This document shows, piece by piece, positions 23,560 through 31,385 of a stretch of 64,000 bases of DNA. The stretch covers positions 1 through 64,000 of the forward strand of contig CAJPFG010000007.1 in the NCBI GenBank assembly GCA_905339235.1, given 5' to 3'. The translations under genes were made by a program, and so were the position numbers. The notes under the pieces were generated by a model, which saw nothing but the letters and a program-made list of their open reading frames with translations, did not search any database and was not told the DNA's origin. The stretch's first letter is position 1; every line of letters begins with the position of its first letter. The DNA comes from Phycisphaerales bacterium. GTDB lineage: Bacteria > Planctomycetota > Phycisphaerae > Phycisphaerales > UBA1924.

Positions 23560-24756
23560 ATGGCCCGACACTGGATCATCACCAATCGCGAGGTGAAACG
23601 CAAGCGCGAAGGGGGCCACTTGATCGACCGGGTGGAGGATTCCCAGCGGGAAGCACTCCCGGTCTTTCGGGTGGGCAGCCTCGAGATCGCGCCGGCGTCC
23701 AACCCTTCGACCGACCTGCTGCACAACGCCTTCGACATCGTGCCCGACGATTATCCGGAGGATTACACGGGAATCACGCCGGAAACGGATCCGGCCCGGC
23801 TGGTGGGAAGCGCCCGGCTCTTTTTGTCCCTTTACAAGCAGATGGCGGAGAGCCCGGCGGGCAAGGGGGACACGCTGTTCTTTCTGCACGGGTTCAACTA
23901 CTCGTGGCCGGATGCGCTCTCGCACCTTCTGCGGCTGCACCGGTTGTACGTCGAGCCGCCGCAGAGCCCGATCGGGCAGATCCTGTACTTCACGTGGCCG
24001 AGTTGGGGGCAGTACGGGCGGTACCTGTCGGACCAGCGGATCGCGCAGCCGAGCGGGGCGCTGCTGGGGCGGGTCTTCGGGAAGGCGGTGCAGTTTTACC
24101 GGGATTTCTTCGCGCCGCGTGAGGATGGGACGCCGGCGTTCTGCGGGCGCAAACTGCACTTTGGCGCCCACTCGATGGGCAATCTCGTGATGCAGGAGTT
24201 CATGCGGTCGATCTGGGAGTATGACTACCTGCGGATGCCGCTCTTCGGGGAGGTGCTGCTGCTGCACGCGGACGCGGACTGGAACGCGCTGGAGCCCGAG
24301 CAGCCGCTGCACGAACTGCCGGACTATTCGCAGCGGATTCATGTGTACAACCATGCGAGCGATGATGCGCTGGCGATCTCGGAGGCGACGAAGAACGACC
24401 GCAAGCGGCTGGGGCGGCACGGGCCGCGGGACCTGGCGCTGGTTCCGCCGCGGATGATCGTGACGGACTGTTCGCGGCTGAACGGGAACGTGGCGGTGCC
24501 GCAGAACGCGCCGACGGACGTGCTGGCGGCGGCGGGGGCGATCGCGTTTGCAAACGGCGACTCGTTCGACCCGGTGTCGGGGCGGGTGCTGGGGCAGGCG
24601 TCGTCGCGCGAGCGGCTGTTCGACCACTGGGGGTACCTGCACCGGCCGGAGGAAGTCGCGGATATATACCGCGTGCTGCGCGGCCAGTCGTCGGCGACGA
24701 TCGACGGGCGGGATCACGTGCACGACCAGTTGTATCGGCTGCGGGCGATTGCCTGA
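23560..24756 (+). CDS. Alpha/beta hydrolase (DUF900-like)
   Basis: A 398-residue protein. The alpha/beta-hydrolase core is visible: TLFFLHGFNYSWPDAL (oxyanion region), FTWPSWGQYGRYLSDQ, and the nucleophile elbow FGAHSMGNLVMQ (G-x-S-x-G variant A-H-S-M-G), with HADADWNAL and a later His (FDHWGYLHRP) as possible acid and base. FFLHGFN and W-P-S-x-G are typical of DUF900 hydrolases, whose substrates are unknown. No signal peptide. GGGGAGG precedes the ATG. The gene is divergent from the phosphoesterase gene across 134 bases. Confidence 0.82.
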   Translation: MARHWIITNREVKRKREGGHLIDRVEDSQREALPVFRVGSLEIAPASNPSTDLLHNAFDIVPDDYPEDYTGITPETDPARLVGSARLFLSLYKQMAESPAGKGDTLFFLHGFNYSWPDALSHLLRLHRLYVEPPQSPIGQILYFTWPSWGQYGRYLSDQRIAQPSGALLGRVFGKAVQFYRDFFAPREDGTPAFCGRKLHFGAHSMGNLVMQEFMRSIWEYDYLRMPLFGEVLLLHADADWNALEPEQPLHELPDYSQRIHVYNHASDDALAISEATKNDRKRLGRHGPRDLALVPPRMIVTDCSRLNGNVAVPQNAPTDVLAAAGAIAFANGDSFDPVSGRVLGQASSRERLFDHWGYLHRPEEVADIYRVLRGQSSATIDGRDHVHDQLYRLRAIA

Positions 24757-24802
24757 CTGGCGGGGCGAGAACGGATCGACGCTCGCGATCTCTCGTAAGC
24801 CC

Positions 24803-24813
24803 TAGTATTCTGC
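24803..24813 (+). promoter_or_regulatory. -10-like element abutting the start codon of the DUF433 gene
   Basis: TAGTAT (24803-24808) is followed by five bases and the ATG at 24814, again implying a leaderless message. No ribosome-binding site is present in front of the ATG. A -35 element is not evident. Confidence 0.4.
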
Positions 24814-25038
24814 ATGGACTACTCGCGGATCATTACGATCGAACCCGACAAGCGCGGGGGAAAGCCCTGCATTAGGGGTCTGCGAATTACCGTGTACGAC
24901 GTGCTGGATTATCTCGCCTCTGGCATGACTCCTGAACAAGTCCTTCAGGACTTTCCGGACCTCACGGCTGAAGATATCCGTGCTTGCTTCGCGTTCGCGG
25001 CTGACCGCGAGCGTCGTGTGATGAGCCGATCCGCGTGA
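24814..25038 (+). CDS. DUF433-domain antitoxin
   Basis: A 74-residue protein with the DUF433 pattern: IITIEPDKRGGKPCIRGLRI, TVYDVLDYLASGMTPEQVL, DFPDLTAEDIRACFAFAADR. DUF433 proteins carry a helix-turn-helix and are regularly paired with DUF5615 PIN-like toxins, as here. The stop overlaps the next start codon by four bases. It would neutralise the toxin and repress the operon; this is family knowledge, not shown in the window. Confidence 0.88.
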   Translation: MDYSRIITIEPDKRGGKPCIRGLRITVYDVLDYLASGMTPEQVLQDFPDLTAEDIRACFAFAADRERRVMSRSA

Positions 25039-25367
25039 AACTCCTGCTCGACGAGAATCTCTCGCCTCGCCTTGTGACACTACTCGCGGACGTGTTTCCC
25101 GGATCCACGCACGTGCGCGACTGTGGTCTTAAGTCCGCGTCCGATCCTGCGGTATGGGAGTACGCCAGGACCAACGGGTTCGCCATCATCTCAAAGGACG
25201 CCGACTTTCGCCAGCGCAGCATTCTGTATGGAGCGCCGCCGAAGGTCCTGGGGCTGCTCGTCGGAAACTGCTCGACCGCGCACGTCGAGTCCATCGTGCG
25301 CCATGGTGCACCGCTGATTCAGGTGTTTGAACAGGACCCCGCCGCGGCCTTTCTTGAACTCCCGTGA
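25035..25367 (+). CDS. DUF5615 PIN-like toxin
   Basis: A 110-residue protein: MKLLLDENLSPRLVTLLAD carries the first metal-binding Asp-Glu, HVRDCGLKSASDPAVWEYA the central segment, and NGFAIISKDADFRQRS the conserved K-D-x-D-F motif. This is the DUF5615 (Mut7-C-like) PIN fold partnered with DUF433. It starts with GTG inside the antitoxin stop (GTGA) and ends 13 bases before the convergent gltX. Confidence 0.87.
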   Translation: MKLLLDENLSPRLVTLLADVFPGSTHVRDCGLKSASDPAVWEYARTNGFAIISKDADFRQRSILYGAPPKVLGLLVGNCSTAHVESIVRHGAPLIQVFEQDPAAAFLELP

Positions 25368-25380
25368 CGATGGTTGAGCT

Positions 25381-27318
25381 TCAGACGACCGACATGCACC
25401 GATCAATCCGCGCCAGCGTGCTCTCCTTTCCGAGGATCGCCAGCGTCTCGCCGATCCCGGGCGTCACCGGAACGCCGGCCACGGCCACCCGCACCGCCTG
25501 CGCGATGGGTCCGGGGTTCGCGAGGGCCTTCTCCTTCACGAACGCATCCATCAGCGCGTGCAGGGCGGCCGGATCGAACGGCTCGCACGCCGCGAGGCGC
25601 TCCCGGAACTCTCGCAGCAGCGCGAGGCCCTGGCCGTCGTTGGCCTTCAGATTCTTCTCCACCGCCGCGGCGTCGAAGTCGGTTGAATCGTCGGCGCGAA
25701 GCACAAATCCGGCCGCGCGGAGCGTGTCTCGCAGCGTCTTGGCCCGGGGCTTTGTCACGGCCACTAGGATCGGCAATCGCGCCCCCAGCGCGGCGATCTT
25801 CGCTCCGGCCTCGGGCTCGAACTCGTTCAGCCACGCGGTCAGGCGTGCGGCGTATTCCGCATCCGAGAGGGATGCGAGGTAGTCGCCGTTGAAGGATGCG
25901 AGTTTCACGCGATCGAACTTGGCGTTGGTCTTCCCGATGCGCTCGATCGAGAAGTTCTCGGCGAGGAACTTCATATTGAACTTCTCGAGGTCCTTTCCAT
26001 CCGAAGTCTTGATACCCGGGTTCCAGCCCAAAAGAGCAAGGAAGTTGCAGATTGCTTCGGGCGAATAGCCGTTGGCTCGGAAATGGGAGACCTCAACCTC
26101 CGGAAGGATGACGTCGAGCGCATCGGCAAGACAATCGACATGCTCAGGATCAAGCTGCAAGGACGCATCGCGCAGCCACTGAGCGAACTTCCCGGACGAG
26201 GTTCCTTCCAGCAGTTTCTGGAACTTGCGGAGGTGAGATTCGTAAACGGGCTTTGACCCTTGAGCAAGACTCGGCCAGACTTGTGCCACGATCTCAGCTG
26301 GCTTAAACTTTCGAAGGTCGTTACGACTCTCATAGGCGAAGTAGCTGATGGCTTGACCGACGATGGACATGCGCGCGTGCTTCGTGGGCTCCGCCAGATT
26401 CGACTTGTTCACCCACTGCTCCATCAAGTAGGCCATCGCATCGGGATTGGGTGGGGAGTCACCGAGCCGTTCTCGATAGAACTTCTTCGCCGCCTTATCC
26501 CTATCGCGCTTCCCCATCTTCGTCCCGTCCATGTTGAAGATGAGGGGCATGTGCCCGTACACCGGCGTGCGATACCCCAGCGCCTTCTGCATCGCCACGT
26601 GGCGCGGCGTGTTCGCGAGGTGCTCCTGCGCCCGCAGCACGTGGGTCACGCCCATCGCCTCGTCGTCCACGACCACGGCGAAGTGGTAGGTGGGAAATCC
26701 GTCGGCCTTGCGGATCACGATGTCGTCGAGTTCGCCGGGCGCGTTCGTCACGTCGCCGAGCACCCGATCGTGCACCACGATCTCTTCGAAGGGGGCTACG
26801 AACCGCACGACGTGTGGCTCGCCCTTGCAGGCGCGCTCCCACCGCGCGGCGTTGAACTCCCCGGGCTTCACGTCGGCGGGGCGCTCGTAGCGGTAGGTCA
26901 CCTTCGCCGCCACCGCGGCCTTGCGCTTGGCCTCCAACTCTTCGGCCCCCTCGAACGCCGGGTAGGCCCGCCCGGTGCGGACGAGGCGCTCGAGTTCACG
27001 GTTGTAGATCGGCACCCGGCGAGCCTGGAAGTACCCGCCGTCGATCGGCCGCGCGTTGGCGGCGATCACGCGGCCGTCGGCGGTGGTGAACCTGGGCCCG
27101 TCGTCCCATTCGATACCCAGCCACGCGAGGTCTTCCATGATGCCGCGGGCGGACTCGTCAGAGGAGCGGGCGGCGTCGGTGTCTTCGATGCGGAGCATGA
27201 AGCGGCCGCCGGTGCGGCGGGCGAAGGCCCAGCAGAAGAGGGCGGTGCGGGCGCCGCCGATGTGGAGGTGGCCGGTGGGGCTGGGGGCGAAGCGGGTGAT
27301 GACGGGGGAGGTGGACAT
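25381..27318 (-). CDS. gltX: Glutamyl-tRNA synthetase with internal insertion
   Basis: A 645-residue class I synthetase, far longer than the usual 470-500. The HIGH site is RFAPSPTGHLHIGGARTAL, followed by FMLRIEDTDAAR, and the KMSKS-like site is MDGTKMGKRDRDKAAKKFY (residues 263-281). Normal sequence (SHFRANGYSPEAICNFLALL) resumes near residue 411. The intervening 130 or so residues (about nt 26090-26500) match nothing typical of the family and the DNA there is visibly poorer in G+C than the flanks. Parts after the insert are standard, including the C-terminal helical anticodon-binding region. The ATG at 27318 precedes the conserved N-terminus directly. Confidence 0.94.
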   Translation of the reverse strand: MSTSPVITRFAPSPTGHLHIGGARTALFCWAFARRTGGRFMLRIEDTDAARSSDESARGIMEDLAWLGIEWDDGPRFTTADGRVIAANARPIDGGYFQARRVPIYNRELERLVRTGRAYPAFEGAEELEAKRKAAVAAKVTYRYERPADVKPGEFNAARWERACKGEPHVVRFVAPFEEIVVHDRVLGDVTNAPGELDDIVIRKADGFPTYHFAVVVDDEAMGVTHVLRAQEHLANTPRHVAMQKALGYRTPVYGHMPLIFNMDGTKMGKRDRDKAAKKFYRERLGDSPPNPDAMAYLMEQWVNKSNLAEPTKHARMSIVGQAISYFAYESRNDLRKFKPAEIVAQVWPSLAQGSKPVYESHLRKFQKLLEGTSSGKFAQWLRDASLQLDPEHVDCLADALDVILPEVEVSHFRANGYSPEAICNFLALLGWNPGIKTSDGKDLEKFNMKFLAENFSIERIGKTNAKFDRVKLASFNGDYLASLSDAEYAARLTAWLNEFEPEAGAKIAALGARLPILVAVTKPRAKTLRDTLRAAGFVLRADDSTDFDAAAVEKNLKANDGQGLALLREFRERLAACEPFDPAALHALMDAFVKEKALANPGPIAQAVRVAVAGVPVTPGIGETLAILGKESTLARIDRCMSVV

Positions 27319-27337
27319 GGGGCGGAAGGGTACCCCG

Positions 27338-27871
27338 TCAGAAGAAGTCGCCGGGCGGGCCACGGTTCCATGATGCCCCGCATTCGGAACACAGCCGGCG
27401 GCCGTCGTTTTCGGCCGCGCCCGCCAGGCTGTACCCGCACGACCCGCAGTACCCGGCCTGGGACGCGGCGCGGGCGATCACGCGGCGCTGGCGGTCGTTG
27501 GCGATCCAGGGCATCAACATCCAAACCGTTGCCAGCATGAGAGGGGCGATGAGCAGAGACCGCATCATGCCAGCCGAGGCGCCCGCCGCAGGCCAGACCA
27601 ACCGGAGCCCCGATGGGAGAAAGAACAGCGCCAGCGGCGGCACAACGATGATTGCGATCCGCCACCAGCCTGCGTGCAGGAATCCCCATTTCACCCGGTC
27701 GTCTTCGACCGCGTGCCGCACCTGGCGCTGAACGTGCCGGGGCAGGGGCCCGCACCAGAACGGAGCGAGCAGCAGGTTGCACCGCACAACCGGTACGACG
27801 CGCCCCGCATCATCGATCGTCGTCGCCCTGAACACCGTGTACTCCTCCGGCCGCGCGTTTCGAACTGGCAT
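27338..27871 (-). CDS. Membrane protein with C-terminal zinc ribbon, paralogue 1
   Basis: A 177-residue protein with two likely membrane segments (IAIIVVPPLALFFLPSGLRL and LLIAPLMLATVWMLMPWIA) and a C-terminal zinc ribbon YCGSCGYSLAG ... LCSECGASW (two C-x-x-C pairs). The N-terminal part contains VVPVVRCNLLLAPFWCGPLP, shared with the next gene. Its upstream neighbour on the same strand is a clear paralogue, 7 bases away. Tandem zinc-ribbon membrane proteins of this form occur in Phycisphaerae; function unknown. Confidence 0.75.
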   Translation of the reverse strand: MPVRNARPEEYTVFRATTIDDAGRVVPVVRCNLLLAPFWCGPLPRHVQRQVRHAVEDDRVKWGFLHAGWWRIAIIVVPPLALFFLPSGLRLVWPAAGASAGMMRSLLIAPLMLATVWMLMPWIANDRQRRVIARAASQAGYCGSCGYSLAGAAENDGRRLCSECGASWNRGPPGDFF

Positions 27872-27878
27872 GGCGTCG

Positions 27879-28421
27879 TCACTCAAAGACGTCGGCGGAG
27901 CCGCAGTTCCAGGCCGCGCCGCACTCCGGACAGAGACAGCATCCATCCGCCTTGTGCGAGCCGGCCAGGCGGTAGCCGCAGGAGCCGCAGTAGCCCTGTT
28001 CGGCCGCGACGCGGGCGACAAGCCTGCGTTGCCGGTCGCTCGCTCCCCACGGAAGGAGTCGCCACATGATCCAGATCGTGGCCGGCAGGAGGACACAGAG
28101 GATGATCCAGACAGATCCAAAGCCCGAGATCGGCATTCGAACTCCGAGCCTCGGCATGATCACGGTTGGGAATCCGATCACAATACCTGGGATCATCGCG
28201 ATACCGAGCATGCGAAACGTGCCGGATTCCCTCCTGAACCCGGCTTCCCTTCTGAACAACACTCCCCAGCCTTTGCGGCGGGCGTCGGACTCAAACAGGG
28301 TTCGCATGCACCGCTGTACCTCCCGCGGCAACGGTCCGGTCCATAGGGGCAGCCCGATCAAGTTGCACCGCACCAGCGGCACCAACTTTCCCGCATCATC
28401 CTTGGTATTCACGCTGAGCAC
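27879..28421 (-). CDS. Membrane protein with C-terminal zinc ribbon, paralogue 2
   Basis: A 180-residue paralogue of the preceding gene product. It shares LVPLVRCNLIGLPLWTGPLP near the N-terminus, two membrane segments (FRMLGIAMIPGIVIGFPTVI; VWIILCVLLPATIWIMWRLL), SDRQRRLVARVAAEQGYCGS and the ribbon YCGSCGYRLAG ... LCPECGAAWN. The start is taken as GTG at 28421 because AGGAG lies six bases before it and the alignment with the paralogue begins shortly after. No function is known. Confidence 0.75.
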   Translation of the reverse strand: MLSVNTKDDAGKLVPLVRCNLIGLPLWTGPLPREVQRCMRTLFESDARRKGWGVLFRREAGFRRESGTFRMLGIAMIPGIVIGFPTVIMPRLGVRMPISGFGSVWIILCVLLPATIWIMWRLLPWGASDRQRRLVARVAAEQGYCGSCGYRLAGSHKADGCCLCPECGAAWNCGSADVFE

Positions 28422-28486
28422 GCCTCGCTCCTGCCCGCATCCTATCGGAGTGGCTTGTGGTATGGTGTGGCGATCAAGGAGCCCCC

Positions 28487-29674
28487 GTGACCACCGGCGA
28501 ACCGCCTCGCAAACCTTCTCGCCCTGCCGCAAGTCCTCACCCGAAGGAGGAGATGCCCGAGTCGAGGGCGGAGGGGGCGAAGGGTGTCCGCACGCCGCGG
28601 AGCGGTCAGCCCGTGCCGCGGCCCGCCTCAACCGCAAAGCCTTCACCCGCACCGCAATCCACCGCGCTCCCGCGCGCCCGACCCGCCCCCATTGCCACCG
28701 TTCGCGAAGCCACTCCACTCCCGCACACGCACATCAAGTACGGCATCGCCGGGGCCGCGGCGTTGCTGGTGCTGGTGGCGCTCCTGCTCGGCACCCTCCC
28801 GATCAAGATCGGCGTCGCGCTGCTGGGGCTGTGCGTGCTGCAGGGCCTGTGGCGCGGGGCGTCGGAACTGGCGGGGCTGGTTGTCGGCTCGGTGCTTGCC
28901 ATCCCGCTGGCCCCGCCGATTGCGCGGGGGCTGGAGTCGCCCATCGGCGCCATGCTCGGGACCTCCGGCCTGGCGAACCGCTTTCTGTGCATCACGATCG
29001 TAGCGCTCATCGTCGTGATCGCGGCGGGCGCGGCCGTCAGCATCGCGGCCCGCAAGTTCATGAAGGCTCGAACTCACTGGAGGACCTACGACCAGTACGC
29101 GGGCGCGGGGCTGGGGCTGATCGAGGGCTGCCTGATCCTGATGCTGGTGTTGTGGGTGCCCTTGGCGCTTGAGCCCGTGGCCGCGTCGCAGATTCCCCCG
29201 CCCCGCCCGGAATGGCTCAAGGGCGAGCCGGAGAAGCCCGGGGTGCTCGCGCAAGGCGTGCTCGACATGGCCCGGAAGGTGAAGGAGTCGTCGCTCGGGG
29301 GCCTGGCGCAGGCGACAAACCCGGTGGACGGCTCGAGGCTGATGGGCCTGGCCGCGGACTTCGCGGCCATCACGCGGGACCCCGCGGCGATGGAGTTTCT
29401 GCTCGAGTCGCAGGTGATGAAGGACATCCAGGCGCTGCCGAGCATGCAGTCGTCGATGGAGCGGCTCAAGGGCGACCCGGAGATCAACGATGCGGTGTTC
29501 GGACCCAACGGCGTGACGCCGGACTTTCTGCGGACGATCATCGCGAGTCAGACCATCCTCGACATCTTCGATACGACGACGATCGTGGACGACGTGACGC
29601 CGTTCGCGGAGCGATTGGAGCAGGCGATCATGGAGGCGAAGATGTTGATCGGGACGCATCCGGATGGGGGGTAG
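28487..29674 (+). CDS. CvpA-family membrane protein
   Basis: A 395-residue protein. A Pro/Ser/Ala-rich, probably disordered N-terminus (residues 1-80) precedes four membrane segments: YGIAGAAALLVLVALLLGTL, VALLGLCVLQ with SELAGLVVGSVLAIPLAPPI, LCITIVALIVVIAAGAAVSI, and AGAGLGLIEGCLILMLVLWV. The last matches the CvpA signature, in which a G-x-x-x-G helix follows a charged loop. The soluble C-terminal 190 residues are helical. CvpA proteins affect envelope integrity and colicin V export in enterobacteria. The GTG at 28487 follows AAGGAGCCCCC. It diverges from the zinc-ribbon pair. Confidence 0.75.
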   Translation: MTTGEPPRKPSRPAASPHPKEEMPESRAEGAKGVRTPRSGQPVPRPASTAKPSPAPQSTALPRARPAPIATVREATPLPHTHIKYGIAGAAALLVLVALLLGTLPIKIGVALLGLCVLQGLWRGASELAGLVVGSVLAIPLAPPIARGLESPIGAMLGTSGLANRFLCITIVALIVVIAAGAAVSIAARKFMKARTHWRTYDQYAGAGLGLIEGCLILMLVLWVPLALEPVAASQIPPPRPEWLKGEPEKPGVLAQGVLDMARKVKESSLGGLAQATNPVDGSRLMGLAADFAAITRDPAAMEFLLESQVMKDIQALPSMQSSMERLKGDPEINDAVFGPNGVTPDFLRTIIASQTILDIFDTTTIVDDVTPFAERLEQAIMEAKMLIGTHPDGG

Positions 29675-29873
29675 GGTCATCGAACAGGACTTGGCACGTT
29701 TCGAACGAGCCGATCCCTCGTAAGACCAATCGACGACACTCCCGAGGGGCGAGTGATCAACTTCGACGACCGCCGTGGGTAGGTCGCGCTGAGGAGTTTG
29801 GGATGTGGCTCCACCGGCAAGGTCGGAGCACCTTGCCGGCGCCACCCGATCTGAAGCCATGTATCCTGCCCCC

Positions 29874-31208
29874 ATGAGCCCCTCTCTCGCGATCCCCGGT
29901 CCCGTAGCATCGTCGGAACGCCTTGCGGCCGTGGACACGCTCCGCGGTGTGGCGGTCCTGGGCATTCTGGTCATGAACATCGGGTCCTTCGACCTTCCGA
30001 TGATGGCGTACGTGAATCCGTTCGCCGACGGGCGCGAGTTCGAGGGGCCGCGGGAGTGGGCGTGGTGGGTGCAGCGCCTGCTCTTTGATCAGAAGATGAT
30101 GTCGATCTTCTCGATGCTCTTTGGCGCGGGGCTGGTGTTGATGGGCGACCGCGCGGCCGCGCGGGGTGCGGTTGGGGTTGCGGGGCTGTATTACCGGCGG
30201 CTGCTGTGGCTTTTCGTCATCGGGATGCTCCATGCCTACCTCGTGTGGTATGGGGACATCCTGGTGGCTTACGCGCTGTGCGGCCTGCTGCTGTATCCGT
30301 TACGGAACCTCCGCCCGAGGTGGCTCATCATCATCGGCCTCGCGGTGACGATGGTCGCGGTGGTGCTCAGCATGGGGATGGGGGCGGCCTTGTGGTTCCT
30401 TCGCGAAGGCGCCCAGGAAGCCCAGCGCGCCCTCGACGCCGGCCGGACGCTCAGTTCCGAGCAGGAAGGCATGCTCAAGGGCTGGAACGAGGCGCGGCAA
30501 GGGTTCGAGCCGTCTGCGGAACAGGTCGTTCAAGAGGTCAACGCGATGCGCGAGGGGTGGGCGTCGTGCATGGCGAAGAACGCGGGCAGCGCGCTCTTCA
30601 TGCAGACGTTTCTGTTCATCATCTGGACGCTGTGGCGCTCGCTGGGGATGATGCTGCTGGGGATGGGGCTGATGAAACTCGGCGTGTTCTCCGCGGCACG
30701 TTCGACGCGGTTCTACTGGTCGCTGGCCGCGCTCGGATTCGGGCTGGGGCTGCCGCTGGTGGCGTTCGGGGCGATCCGCGGGGTTTCGCACCGGTTCGAC
30801 ATGGTCCGCGAGTATCTGGTAGACGGGCAGTTCAACTACATCGCGAGCATCGGCGTCGCCCTGGGGCACGTGGGCGTCGTCATGCTGTGCGTGAAGGCGG
30901 ACGTGCTCACGTGGCTCCAGCGGCGGCTGGCGGCGGTCGGGCAGATGGCCCTGACCAACTACCTGATGCAGAGCGTGATCTGTACGTTCGTGTTTTACGG
31001 ATGGGGGCTGGGGCTTTTCAACCGCTTCGACCGGGCGCAGATCATGCTGGTGGTTGTTGGGGTGTGGATGCTGGAACTCGCCTGGAGCCCGTGGTGGCTT
31101 TCGCGGTTCAGATTCGGCCCGGCGGAGTGGTTGTGGCGGAGTTTGACCTATTTAAAGGTCCAGCCGATGGCCCGGGGGGGCCCGAGCGGCGCGTTCCTCG
31201 GAGAGTGA
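29874..31208 (+). CDS. DUF418-type multipass membrane protein
   Basis: A protein of about 444 residues with eight or more membrane segments. The N-terminal block ERLAAVDTLRGVAVLGILV followed by MNIGSFDLP is the hallmark of DUF418 proteins, and the C-terminal half (VGQMALTNYLMQSVICTFVF, GWGLGLFNRFDRAQIM, LELAWSPWWLSRFRFGPAEW) matches the DUF418 domain itself. Such proteins resemble acyltransferase-3/HGSNAT-type membrane enzymes. The first ATG (29859) and a second (29874) are both possible; the second is used. An upstream spacer of 199 bases contains nothing clear. Confidence 0.83.
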   Translation: MSPSLAIPGPVASSERLAAVDTLRGVAVLGILVMNIGSFDLPMMAYVNPFADGREFEGPREWAWWVQRLLFDQKMMSIFSMLFGAGLVLMGDRAAARGAVGVAGLYYRRLLWLFVIGMLHAYLVWYGDILVAYALCGLLLYPLRNLRPRWLIIIGLAVTMVAVVLSMGMGAALWFLREGAQEAQRALDAGRTLSSEQEGMLKGWNEARQGFEPSAEQVVQEVNAMREGWASCMAKNAGSALFMQTFLFIIWTLWRSLGMMLLGMGLMKLGVFSAARSTRFYWSLAALGFGLGLPLVAFGAIRGVSHRFDMVREYLVDGQFNYIASIGVALGHVGVVMLCVKADVLTWLQRRLAAVGQMALTNYLMQSVICTFVFYGWGLGLFNRFDRAQIMLVVVGVWMLELAWSPWWLSRFRFGPAEWLWRSLTYLKVQPMARGGPSGAFLGE

Positions 31209-31385
31209 CCCCCTTGTTCGACCCGGGGAAAAGCCGCAATCCGCCCTTTCCGATCGCCGGATCTTTGGTTTACACTCTCTTGGTTCGACTCGACCGGGTC
31301 GGCCGCCCGACCGGCACCGTCGCCGCGCGGGACTCGCCGCCATCCGGAACCGTCTACACGCGCGCCGCGCGAGGAGATTCAGGCC

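Noticed and set aside
26090..26500. Intein in GluRS
   Set aside because: The insert is only about 130 residues, lacks a Cys/Ser at the start and the His-Asn end, and has no splicing motifs.
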